Made by a program: the position numbers and the translations under genes. Shown in pieces: positions 54,755 through 63,506 of a DNA stretch of 64,000 nt (within the stretch, counting starts at the first letter, position 1; each line of letters starts with the position of its first letter). This DNA is from Nitrospira sp. (lineage in GTDB: Bacteria > Nitrospirota > Nitrospiria > Nitrospirales > Nitrospiraceae): NCBI GenBank assembly GCA_030123605.1, contig CP126123.1, positions 868,001 to 932,000 of the forward strand, given 5' to 3'. Below the pieces are notes generated by a model, which saw only the letters and a program-made list of their open reading frames with translations, was not told the DNA's origin and searched no databases.

Positions 54755-55765
54755 TCCGATCCATGATCGGAAAACCTATATGCGACCTCTGCGGCGGCGG
54801 TTGCCGATGGCTTTCATCCGCAGGATGAAAGACGACCTCAGAATGTCAGATCCTATGAGCCGGCCTATCGCGAAGACTACCTGCCTCAGGTTGAAGTATG
54901 TGATGCGATTACCCTAAGCAAATGAAATGCCATGTAACGTCGCAATGCAGGCTTTGACATAAATCGTTATGATTACAATTGCGTAGATACGAGTATGCCT
55001 GAAAATTGGCCATCAAAGCCTATTTTGCATGCTTCTCTTACCGCGATATTTCACGACCTATCGCGAACTTCAATGAAAGAACGTGAACAGATCGAAAGAC
55101 TGAGGAGGTCGCTTGAACGAATACGGCAGAGATATGCGAGACATGAACACTCGTCCATATGGCTGAGAAACTCTAGTTTTCTCAGGCTTTCAACCGATGG
55201 GCGTTGAGGGTTTTCTTTTTGAGTTATTCGATCTCGATCAGGAACAAGACGCCAGGTGACTATCAGCTGACGGGCCTTTGGATCAACGTCGTCAGCGCAC
55301 GATTCTCTCGACGCCGATGGTTCATTGACGCTTCGTGTCTCGCTTTAAATCGATGCATGAGCGTCAACGCACTGTGCGCTTCGTGCGTCTTCGCCCTTTT
55401 CCTCGACTCATCGTTCGCAAGACCGTACTCAAAAGGGTGGCCATCATATTACGCGTGTCAAACGGAGACGCTGCCTGTTTCAAGTATGTGATGGCCCGCC
55501 GAGACAAACAGCGATGAACAGCGGATCTGACTTCGAAACCGATCACCCTCTCTCATCGACCATTGCCTTCTCCTGAGCGTACGGAAGCGGCAATCCGCCG
55601 GGATCCAGATGGATCAAGATCGAGCGATCCTGAACTGCGCCTTACCTGGGCTGCACAGGACCGACAGGCTGAGACTTCCGACGTAACACAAGCACTCCAC
55701 ACGTCGGGGCTCAAACAAGACGGATGAGATCTCGGAGTAATCCCTCCGTTTCATTCGCAGTGGAG
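54755..55765. other. 1.0-kb gap with no confident gene
   Basis: AT-richer than the surroundings. A 70-codon plus-strand frame at 54995-55207 has a charged helical part (MKEREQIERLRRSLERIRQR) but no Shine-Dalgarno site. A TTGACA at 54954 has no -10 element at a suitable distance. Frames at 55204-55546 on both strands look noncoding. Nothing here could be assigned. Confidence 0.4.
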
Positions 55766-57493
55766 TCACCGGAATACATTGGTTTTTGCGAGGTCGATGA
55801 TCTCGTCGCCCCGTCCATTGAGCACCGCCTTGATCATGTAGAGACTGAACCCGATCATCTGATCCAACTCGATGGACGGCGGCATGACGAGTTCTTGTCG
55901 GTTCACAAGCACCTCAACGAGGGCTGGACCGGCATGATGGAGCGCTTGGAGTAACTTGGGACGCACCTGTTCGGGCGCCTCCGCCGTCAACCCCAACAGC
56001 CCGGCCGCCTCGGCCATCTTTGCAAAGTCAGGATTGTGGAGATCCGTAGCAAAATCCAGAAATCCTGCTGCCTTCATTTCAAGTTCCACGAAGCCAAGTG
56101 CATCGTTCCTGAAGACCACCAGTTTGACCGGCGCTTGCAGTTGCCGAAGCGACAGCAGATCGCCCATCAACATGCCCAGTCCGCCGTCCCCCGACAGCGT
56201 GATCACCTGACGGTCGGGATGGCTCAGCTGTGCACCAATCGCCTGCGGCAGTGCATTGGCCATGGACCCATGCGTGAAGGACCCCAGTACTCTCCGCTTG
56301 CCGTTCAGCGTGAGATACCGAGCCGCCCACAGCGTCGGTGTGCCGACATCGCAGGAGAAAATGGCGTCTTCCGCCGCCACCTCGTTCAGCACCTTGGCGA
56401 CATATTGTGGATGGATCGGCTTGCGCCCAGGCACTCCCGAGGCCAGGTCGTCCAGCCCTTGCCGCGCGGTTTGATACTGTCGTAGCGCCTCCTTCAGGTG
56501 GCCGGCATCGCGTTTCTGCCCGACCCTGGGCGAAAGAGCCGCGAGCGTGGTCTTTACATCGCCGACCAGCCCCACATCCACTTTGGTCCGCCGGCCGAGC
56601 TGCTCCCCCCGAATATCGATTTGGACGATTGTGGCCTGTTCCGGAAAGAATTGCTGATAGGGGAAGTCGGTGCCGAGCATCAACAACGTCTCACAGTTCA
56701 TCATGGCATAGTAGCCGGAAGCGAAGCCGAGCAGTCCGGTCATGCCGGCGTCGAAAGGATTGTCGTATTCGATGAATTCCTTGCCGCGCATGGTGTGAAC
56801 GATCGGCGCCTGCAGCTTGCCCGCCAGGTCCATCAATTGATCGTGAGCACCCGCGCAGCCGGCTCCGCCTAAAATTGTGACCTTGCGCGCCCCATTCAAA
56901 AGGTCGGCCAACCGGCCGATCTCATCGTCGGATGGACGTACCATCGGCGTGGCGGTCGCCAATCGGAGGCGTGGTGCGCTCACCACGGCGGGTTGCAAGG
57001 CGATGTCACCAGGGAGCACCAACACAGAGACGCCGCGTCGTGACAACGCTGTTTGCACCGCGATCTCGAGGAGACGAGGCATCTGCGCCGGATGCGAGAC
57101 CATTTCGCAAAAATGACTACACTCACGAAACAGCTGCTCGGGATGGGTCTCCTGGAAATAGCCGCTGCCGATCTCGCGGCTGGGGATATGAGCGGCGATG
57201 GCCAGAACCGGCACCCGGCTTCGATGCGCATCATAGAGTCCGTTGATCAGATGAAGATTGCCCGGTCCGCAGCTTCCGGCGCAGACGGCCAAGCACCCGG
57301 TCAAGTGCGCTTCGGCTCCGGCGGCAAACGCCGCCGTCTCTTCGTGCCGCACCGACACCCATCGGATAGCATCTCGTTGGCGGATGGAATCCGTGATGCC
57401 ATTGAGAGAGTCCCCGGCGACTCCATAGACTCTCTTGACCCCGGCAAGAGCGAGCGTTTCGACCAATAGTCCCGCCACAGTGATCTTGCTCAT
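55766..57493 (-). CDS. poxB: Pyruvate:quinone oxidoreductase (pyruvate oxidase, acetate-forming)
   Basis: A 575-residue thiamine-diphosphate flavoenzyme, the same length as E. coli PoxB. It decarboxylates pyruvate to acetate and CO2 and passes electrons to membrane quinone. The catalytic glutamate lies in RHEETAAFAAGAEA; the ThDP/Mg site is GDGGLGMLMGDLLSLRQL followed by FRND; the C-terminus FSLYMIKAVLNGRGDEIIDL with LAKTN matches the membrane-binding tail of PoxB. AAAGGAACC precedes the ATG. It is monocistronic, with about 400 bases of noncoding DNA upstream. Confidence 0.93.
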   Translation of the reverse strand: MSKITVAGLLVETLALAGVKRVYGVAGDSLNGITDSIRQRDAIRWVSVRHEETAAFAAGAEAHLTGCLAVCAGSCGPGNLHLINGLYDAHRSRVPVLAIAAHIPSREIGSGYFQETHPEQLFRECSHFCEMVSHPAQMPRLLEIAVQTALSRRGVSVLVLPGDIALQPAVVSAPRLRLATATPMVRPSDDEIGRLADLLNGARKVTILGGAGCAGAHDQLMDLAGKLQAPIVHTMRGKEFIEYDNPFDAGMTGLLGFASGYYAMMNCETLLMLGTDFPYQQFFPEQATIVQIDIRGEQLGRRTKVDVGLVGDVKTTLAALSPRVGQKRDAGHLKEALRQYQTARQGLDDLASGVPGRKPIHPQYVAKVLNEVAAEDAIFSCDVGTPTLWAARYLTLNGKRRVLGSFTHGSMANALPQAIGAQLSHPDRQVITLSGDGGLGMLMGDLLSLRQLQAPVKLVVFRNDALGFVELEMKAAGFLDFATDLHNPDFAKMAEAAGLLGLTAEAPEQVRPKLLQALHHAGPALVEVLVNRQELVMPPSIELDQMIGFSLYMIKAVLNGRGDEIIDLAKTNVFR

Positions 57494-57897
57494 GAGGAGG
57501 TTCCTTTCTAACCCATATTATTCATGAATGCTTCTACTGTAACTGCCAATGCACCGCTGTGACAGGCTCGGTTGCCGGCTTTCGGCAGCCAAGCGGGCAA
57601 GTTCGCCGCTCGGTCGATCGACAGACTGTTTCAAGTATGCCTCCCATCCTCGCAACTCCGCGTACCCGTTTCACATGGTATCTTGGCAGTTTCGCTACGA
57701 ACTCTCATGAATAATGTGAGCTAGGCCTGTTCAAAATCACGGGGTCCGCGATTGAACATAGGCGATCGATCAAGAGATCCTTCCAAAAGGGTACCAATTT
57801 CGAGGACTAGGCCTCGAATCCGACATAGTATAAAGTTACCAGCACGGACGAATCGACCCATTTTCGGAAACTCGGGGCACAGCCCGAAGGAGGCACC
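57494..57897. promoter_or_regulatory. Divergent intergenic region between poxB and the PilZ genes, with inverted repeats
   Basis: Two copies of an 11-bp sequence in opposite orientation, ATTATTCATGA near 57508 and TCATGAATAAT near 57704, sit on the two promoter sides, about 190 bases apart, and each holds the palindrome TTCATGAA or TCATGA. A second inverted repeat, TTCGAGG-actagg-CCTCGAA, lies at 57799-57818, followed by an AT-rich TATAAAG at 57830. Symmetry near promoters suggests binding sites for a regulator; none is identified. Confidence 0.4.
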
Positions 57898-58263
57898 ATG
57901 CAGGCTCGCTACAGTCAACGGGTACCGGTGGAATGTCCGATAATGTTCGCCGGAGAGAGTGCCGTCGGCGAGGGACGCATGCTCGACCTGTCGATTCCTG
58001 GCTGTCTCTTGGAAAGTCCTCAAAAAATGTCTGCGGGAGAGTATGTCCAATTACGGTTGTTCTTACCAGATCTGCAGATGCCGGTACATGTGCCATTGGC
58101 CGCCGTCAGGTGGGTCAATGACTTTAGAGTCGGCATCGAATTTATTCGCACTTCCCGTGACGAACAACGTCGGCTCGAACAATTCGTACGGCGCCGTCTC
58201 GGCCACGGAGAGGCCTTGGCTTGGAGCGAACGCATCGTAGTGATTGGCGCAATGGGGTCTTGA
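57898..58263 (+). CDS. PilZ-domain protein
   Basis: A 121-residue single-domain protein. The c-di-GMP binding signature is present: RYSQRVPVECP (RxxxR) and DLSIPGCLLES (D-x-S-x-x-G), followed by PVHVPLAAVRWVNDFRVGIEF, the closing strands of the domain. It should bind c-di-GMP and regulate motility, secretion or surface structures by contact with an unknown partner. GAAGGAGG lies just before the ATG. A second PilZ protein follows after 48 bases, probably cotranscribed. Confidence 0.87.
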   Translation: MQARYSQRVPVECPIMFAGESAVGEGRMLDLSIPGCLLESPQKMSAGEYVQLRLFLPDLQMPVHVPLAAVRWVNDFRVGIEFIRTSRDEQRRLEQFVRRRLGHGEALAWSERIVVIGAMGS

Positions 58264-58311
58264 AAAGACAAGGAGACTAATTCAGCGAGACACCCCGAAG
58301 AGGCACCGAGC

Positions 58312-58653
58312 ATGTCGCAACAGTTTAAATTTCGAACGTACCAGAGGATCCTGCTCTGCGGATCCGGGTACTATCTTTCCGAATCTTTTCTGGGAAAAGG
58401 TACGATCTGGAACGTGTCCTCGAGGGGATGGCGGATTCAAGGAGATCATCAAGTCAGAGTAGGCATGACTCTCACGTTGCGAATGGATCTGCCGGATGAG
58501 ATGCTGCCCTTGGAAGTGGAGCGGGCAACGGTTCAATGGGTCCGCGGATTGGATTTCGGAGTACGCATCGTCAAAATGGGAAAACAATCAGCCGGGAAAT
58601 TGGAGCGTCTCATCGGAGAACATCTTCACCCACCTCATCACGTTGGCCGTTAG
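58312..58653 (+). CDS. PilZ-like domain protein with reduced N-terminal motif
   Basis: A 113-residue protein similar in layout to the PilZ protein upstream: NVSSRGWRIQG corresponds to the D/N-x-S-x-x-G motif, and ATVQWVRGLDFGVRIVKM to the closing strands. The N-terminal RxxxR arginine pair is not evident (KFRTYQRIL), so c-di-GMP binding may be weak or lost. The start has GAAGAGG about 8 bases upstream. Its stop overlaps the last bases of the convergent response-regulator gene by four bases. Confidence 0.78.
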   Translation: MSQQFKFRTYQRILLCGSGYYLSESFLGKGTIWNVSSRGWRIQGDHQVRVGMTLTLRMDLPDEMLPLEVERATVQWVRGLDFGVRIVKMGKQSAGKLERLIGEHLHPPHHVGR

Positions 58654-60062
58654 GCATCCTCGATCTCCTCCGCTTCGGCGAGATCCCCGAGGTCGGCGTC
58701 GGCACGTCCCTTCATCATAGACGGATGCAAGCCATATTTCTTCAACATCTTGTAAAAATCGGCTCGATATCGGCCGGCGAATTGCGCCGCCCGAGAAATA
58801 TTTCCGCCGGTCATCTGAAGCACGTTGCGTAAATAGGACCGCTCGAATTCCTCCTTCGCTTCGGTCAACGGCTTCAACGTGATATCCTGCGACGCGCCGA
58901 CCGTCGGAAGCAAATCCGGCGACAGCATGTCCTGTCTGGACATCACCACGGCTTTTTCAACGGCATTCTCCAACTCCCGCACATTGCCGGGCCAAGGGTA
59001 GATCATCAATCGGTGCATCGCCGCCGGTGTAAATCCGCGGATATCTTTATTGGAACGTTTCACACTTTGCTTCAAAAAATGTTGTGCGAGAAGCGGAATA
59101 TCGTCCTTACGTTCACGTAACGGCGGGATGGCAAGGGGCACGACGGAGACTCTGTAATATAGGTCGTGGCGAAAGGACCCTGCCTTCACGGCTTCGCTCA
59201 AGTCTCTATTGGTTGCCGTAATGATCCGCACATCCACTTTGGTCGCATAGTCGGCTCCGACCTCGCGGACTTCCCGTTCCTGCACTGCGCGTAGCAGCTT
59301 TACTTGCATCGGCAGCGACATTTCCGCGATTTCATCCAGAAAAATCGTGCCGCCGTTCGCGCTTTGAAACAGTCCTCGCTTCGCCGCCATGGCACTCGTG
59401 AAGGCGCCGCGGATATGCCCGAACAGTTCACTTTCAAGCAACGTCTCGTTGATGGCCGCACAATTCAAAGCTACAAAGGGCCCTTTCGAACGCCGGCTGT
59501 TCGCATGCAGCACGCGAGCCAGTACTTCTTTCCCCGTCCCAGTTTCCCCGGTCAAAAGAATCGTGGCATCTGAATCGGCGACCTGGGCGATCTGTTGAAA
59601 CAGCCGCTGCATGGCCGGGCTGCGGGCGATGACATTTTCCATGCCATACAGCTCCTTCACCAACGATTTCAACCGCTGAATCTCACGACCCATACGCTGC
59701 TGTATCAGTGCCTTATCGAGGGTCGCCTTTAATTCCATGTCGTCAAACGGTTTCGTTAAATAACCGAAGGCCCCACGTCGCATGGCCTCCACTGCATTGG
59801 GAATGCTCCCGTGGGCCGTGAGAATAATGACCGGCAGCCCCGGCTGTGTGCGCAACAGCTCCTCGGTCAACGCAAGCCCATCCTCAGCCCGTAACCGCAA
59901 ATCGGTGATGGCGATATCAAACGTTTCTTGACGTGCTGCCACGAGCGCATCAGACCCGGCCGTGCAGGGCGTCACCCTAAACCCCATCGCCGACAACCGC
60001 ATCTTCAACAGATGCAACAGGCCTTCGTCATCGTCTACAACGAGTATTCGCTCTTGCTCCAT
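58650..60062 (-). CDS. Sigma-54-dependent response regulator (GlrR/NtrC type)
   Basis: A 470-residue activator. The receiver domain has the phosphoacceptor Asp54 in AITDLRL and LTKPFD. The AAA+ domain has GETGTGKE, a GAFTSA loop in place of the usual GAFTGA, and GGTIFLDEIAEM. The C-terminal Fis-type helix-turn-helix begins near SYLRNVLQMTGGNISRAAQF. It should activate sigma-54 promoters after phosphorylation by the kinase encoded two genes upstream. The kinase, lipoprotein and regulator order is that of the glrK-qseG-glrR locus of enterobacteria. The lipoprotein gene ends 8 bases before this start. The altered loop is discussed separately. Confidence 0.92.
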   Translation of the reverse strand: MEQERILVVDDDEGLLHLLKMRLSAMGFRVTPCTAGSDALVAARQETFDIAITDLRLRAEDGLALTEELLRTQPGLPVIILTAHGSIPNAVEAMRRGAFGYLTKPFDDMELKATLDKALIQQRMGREIQRLKSLVKELYGMENVIARSPAMQRLFQQIAQVADSDATILLTGETGTGKEVLARVLHANSRRSKGPFVALNCAAINETLLESELFGHIRGAFTSAMAAKRGLFQSANGGTIFLDEIAEMSLPMQVKLLRAVQEREVREVGADYATKVDVRIITATNRDLSEAVKAGSFRHDLYYRVSVVPLAIPPLRERKDDIPLLAQHFLKQSVKRSNKDIRGFTPAAMHRLMIYPWPGNVRELENAVEKAVVMSRQDMLSPDLLPTVGASQDITLKPLTEAKEEFERSYLRNVLQMTGGNISRAAQFAGRYRADFYKMLKKYGLHPSMMKGRADADLGDLAEAEEIEDA

Positions 60063-60070
60063 GAGGGTCC

Positions 60071-60844
60071 TTACGGTTTGGATGGCTCCGACGGTTGCAG
60101 CGGAAGCACATTCGACGGGGGCTTGATCGGACGGGTTTTTCCTCTCATTTCCTGGTCGATACGCTTGAGCGCTTCCAGCTGATTCGTCAGCTCTTCGATC
60201 TTTTTGTCTCGGTCACTGATTTGTCGTTGCAAACTCTGAACGGCGGCCGGTTCGATGGACATCCGAGGGGAATCGCGCTTGGAATTGAATACCTCCGCCT
60301 TTCTTTCCTGATCCTGAAGTTCGCGTTGTAGGGCTTCGAGCGATTGCGCCTCGACATCCTGAACGGCACGCAATTGCTGAATCGTAAGTTCACGGTCGAG
60401 CAAGTCATGCACGGTTCGTTCTATCGTCTGAGAGAGAACGGCATGAGTATGAGCCGTCGCCGGTCCGGTCAGGACGGACCGCATCCACGTTTGATCAGCC
60501 GGCACTTCACCGGTGTGCAGCAATTGCAACCACAGTCGGCTCGATGCAGCGAGCTGACTCTTGGGTGCGACGGCGATGACTTTCTCGAAATGGCGGATGG
60601 CGGACTCCCGACTTTCATATAAGGCCGCCAATGCCCGGGTAAAGAATACATGATCACACGTATTTTTACTAGCACATTTGGCCGCAGACGGATTGTCCTT
60701 GCGCAGGAGGCCTTGCAGCGACTTGACACCGTCCGCATCCGTGGCGAAATAGGGAGTTTGGGGTGGAGGCGGATCGATTGTACCGCAAGCGGCCAGAAAC
60801 ACGGGCAAGAGCCACACTCCCATCGAGTATGCGAGTCGCATCAT
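60071..60844 (-). CDS. QseG-like lipoprotein
   Basis: A 257-residue lipoprotein with a lipobox LAAC at Cys20 and a long C-terminal coiled coil (LQRELQDQERKAEVFNSKRD, SLQRQISDRDKKIEELTNQL). The middle part resembles a TPR-like helical region. It sits between the sensor kinase and response regulator, overlapping the kinase stop as ATGA, as does QseG in the enterobacterial glrK-qseG-glrR locus, where it modulates the kinase. Homology in sequence is weak; the assignment leans on position, lipobox and coiled coil. Confidence 0.75.
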   Translation of the reverse strand: MMRLAYSMGVWLLPVFLAACGTIDPPPPQTPYFATDADGVKSLQGLLRKDNPSAAKCASKNTCDHVFFTRALAALYESRESAIRHFEKVIAVAPKSQLAASSRLWLQLLHTGEVPADQTWMRSVLTGPATAHTHAVLSQTIERTVHDLLDRELTIQQLRAVQDVEAQSLEALQRELQDQERKAEVFNSKRDSPRMSIEPAAVQSLQRQISDRDKKIEELTNQLEALKRIDQEMRGKTRPIKPPSNVLPLQPSEPSKP

Positions 60845-62313
60845 GGCGCGACTCCAGCTTTGGTCAGACGCAGAATGAACCGCACCGTCGTTCCTTTGCC
60901 CACTTCACTGTCAACCCAAATGCGACCACCATGGGCCTCCACTATTTTTTTTGCAAGAGCCAACCCGAGTCCGCTTCCAACCGAAGCATGCCGCGTTTTT
61001 GTGCGCCCCTGATAGAACCGGTCGAAGATATGCGGCACTTCTTCGGCCGGTATCCCCGGCCCCGCATCCGTGACGGAAACGAAAAGGAGCCCTTCGTCAC
61101 GCCGGGGCATCATGTGCAATTTCACCACCGCCCCTTCGGGACTGTACTTCAACGCATTTGAAAGCAGATTGTCCAGCACTTGTTCGACGCGCCCGCCGTC
61201 GGCCATCACCCAATACCGTTCGACAGGCGCCTCCACCAGCAACTGCACATGTTTCGCATCAGCCAGCAATCGGATCTTGTTGACCGAAACCTCGGCGATC
61301 CGTCGGAGATCCGTCGGGACAAAACGGTATTCCATCATGCCGGCCTCCATTTTCGACAGATCAAGGATCGTCGAAATCAGGCTCATCAACCGCCGGCTGC
61401 TGTCGGACATGATGCGCAATGTCGTCCGTTGGTCTTGCGTCAGAGGACCGGGAATTTCATCCAATAAAAGATGTGTGCCTTCTTGAATGGACGCCATCGG
61501 CGTGCGCAGTTCATGCGACACGTGGGCGAGAAACTCGCTCTTGATATCGTCCAACTGCTGGAGCTTGGCTCCCATCCACTTGACCGTATCGCCCAACTCT
61601 CGAAGTTCGCGCGGCGCCTGCCCATCCAATGACGCGCGAAAGTTTCCCTGCCCCATTTCTTGAATGGCCGCCTGCAGGCGGCGCAGCGGACGGAGAATAT
61701 TGTAACTCGCCACCGCCGCCAAGCCGAGCCCGAACAACAAGGCCAGCACTACCAACTGCCTGGTCATGGCTTCCGCATGGACGGAACTGGCACGCGACTC
61801 ATTCACACCGACCGCAATACGCGCCTCATGCGAAGCGATGTATTGTCGCAAGGTTGACGCCATTCGGCCGGCCAGCGCGTTTCGTCGATCATCGTAATCC
61901 GTCGCCGATTCAATCGATTGCCCGACTCCTCCTGCGAGTTGAGTTTGAAACAGAGCGAGTTGCGTCTGTTGAAGGCGCTCCACTTCCTTCAACAACCGAA
62001 ACTCCGGCTCGGAACCCTCACGCGCCTGTAAACTTTGCAACACTTGTTGGAACTCTTTGCTCGCTTCATTGCAATGTTCGAGGAACGTCGCCGCCGGCAC
62101 CGCCAGGTATTTCTTCTCACTCTGAATTTGTTCAAAGAAAAATGTCAGTAACCGCTTGGCGGAGTCAATCTCTCGGTGATGGTGCGAGCCGACTTCGGTA
62201 TTCAGGCCGGCCAACGTTCGAATTTGAAGTAAGGCGTAGAGGTTGACGGCGGTCATCACTCCGATAATGACCAGATACGTCAAGACCAGCCGCCAAAAAA
62301 TCGAGAGGCGCAC
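60841..62313 (-). CDS. Sensor histidine kinase (GlrK/QseE type)
   Basis: A kinase of about 490 residues in the inner membrane. It has a first span (LVLTYLVIIGVMTAVNLYAL), a periplasmic helical sensor of about 150 residues, a second span (LVVLALLFGLGLAAVASYNI), HAMP (LRPLRRLQAAIQEMGQGNFR), HisKA with the phospho-His in VSHELRTP, and an ATPase domain with DNLLSNALKYS, DAGPGIP and GSGLGLALAK. The frame opens at TTG 62349, but a GTG at 62313 starting VRLSIFWRLV fits the usual start of this family better. It is the first gene of the three-gene signalling operon; its stop overlaps the lipoprotein start. Confidence 0.9.
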   Translation of the reverse strand: MRLSIFWRLVLTYLVIIGVMTAVNLYALLQIRTLAGLNTEVGSHHHREIDSAKRLLTFFFEQIQSEKKYLAVPAATFLEHCNEASKEFQQVLQSLQAREGSEPEFRLLKEVERLQQTQLALFQTQLAGGVGQSIESATDYDDRRNALAGRMASTLRQYIASHEARIAVGVNESRASSVHAEAMTRQLVVLALLFGLGLAAVASYNILRPLRRLQAAIQEMGQGNFRASLDGQAPRELRELGDTVKWMGAKLQQLDDIKSEFLAHVSHELRTPMASIQEGTHLLLDEIPGPLTQDQRTTLRIMSDSSRRLMSLISTILDLSKMEAGMMEYRFVPTDLRRIAEVSVNKIRLLADAKHVQLLVEAPVERYWVMADGGRVEQVLDNLLSNALKYSPEGAVVKLHMMPRRDEGLLFVSVTDAGPGIPAEEVPHIFDRFYQGRTKTRHASVGSGLGLALAKKIVEAHGGRIWVDSEVGKGTTVRFILRLTKAGVAP

Positions 62314-62462
62314 GACGGAGCAACCCCCATGGGCGAAGGGCGCGAGCAACGGACCGATCGGTACTGTAGGTTAAGCCATACACCAGTTCCTGCACCCTCT
62401 CAACAAGTTCTACGTTTTATGCGGACCACAGGACGAATCCTTGCTTTATGGGAGGTTTCGCT

Positions 62463-63281
62463 CTAGCGGGAAGAATCGTGAAACTGCGATTGGTACAGTC
62501 GCTGACGCCGTGAGGAGGCCGACAGGGCCACAAACAGATGGCCGCGAAAGAGGAGCATGCCGACCGTGAGCGGTGGCGTCAGCAGGAGAGCCATGGCTCC
62601 GGTGAGTTCAGCCGAAATTCCCAGATCGGTCAACCAGGCGGTCAACACGGTGAACGGGACGAGCAACAACTGAATGAAATCGAGTCCCGCTCCCCTCCCC
62701 AGCCGGCTCGACAGTTTGATGAACAAAGAGAACCCCAATGGAGCGAGAACCAACGCCAACGGCAAGAACCACTCGATCCAGTTATCGAGTACGAAGTCAT
62801 AACTGCGTTTCAACACATCCAGCGGCGAGTCATGCCGCTGCAGGTAGATGACTTCCGGAGCGGGATTCAGCAGAATAAAGACCAGCAGAAGGCAGGCCGC
62901 CACCAGAAACTGGCTGTCCGGATTCGCACGCAGGCTCGTATCCAGCAGCATGGTGGGAATCCACAAGACGAATCCCACACTGATCACGTCCCAAAAATAA
63001 TGCCCCAGACTGTCGATCACGTCGCGGACGGTGATCCCTCGCATGCCCTTGATGGCCTGCTCGATCAGGCTGAGGGTCGCGCCGATCAGCAACGCATTGA
63101 CGGCACCCAGCAGAAAGCCACCGGCAATACCCAACGGCCTAGCAACCACGCCGGCGAACCACATCAACAGGGTGAACAGGATAACGGCGAGAACCACCAC
63201 CCAGGCGCGGACAAGGGAACGGCCGGTCGCGTGCAGCGCGCCACGATAGAGGTGCAATGTAGAGGTCAACAGCGTCAACAT
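62463..63281 (-). CDS. Polytopic membrane protein of unknown function
   Basis: A 272-residue protein with about six hydrophobic segments (for example WVVVLAVILFTLLMWFAGVV, FLVAACLLLVFILLNPAPEV, WFLPLALVLAPLGFSLFI). A conserved-looking motif YLQRHDSPLDVLKRSYDFVL lies in the loop between spans. No family is recognised and there are no catalytic motifs. The gap to the kinase gene is about 150 bases, so it may have its own transcript or lead the signalling operon. Confidence 0.72.
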   Translation of the reverse strand: MLTLLTSTLHLYRGALHATGRSLVRAWVVVLAVILFTLLMWFAGVVARPLGIAGGFLLGAVNALLIGATLSLIEQAIKGMRGITVRDVIDSLGHYFWDVISVGFVLWIPTMLLDTSLRANPDSQFLVAACLLLVFILLNPAPEVIYLQRHDSPLDVLKRSYDFVLDNWIEWFLPLALVLAPLGFSLFIKLSSRLGRGAGLDFIQLLLVPFTVLTAWLTDLGISAELTGAMALLLTPPLTVGMLLFRGHLFVALSASSRRQRLYQSQFHDSSR

Positions 63282-63506
63282 GAATCGACGGTCGCAACGA
63301 GTCGTTTCTCAGGGAAGCCACGGTGACGAGACACACTGCCGACACATTCGGAGGCGGACAATAATCTGGAATACCCGGAGAGGTCAAGTCGAACGGTGCG
63401 AGCCTTGCCTCCGGAGCAGGAGCGAAACAGGCTGTCGCGCCATTGACTTGCTCAGCGTGGTGATTATGTTCTTCCGGTAAAGACACACCATGAGGAGTGA
63501 TTCATT

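Noticed and set aside
54954-54987. Sigma-70 promoter from TTGACA at 54954
   Set aside because: The nearest -10-like sequences give spacers of 14 or 22 bases, and no supported gene follows.
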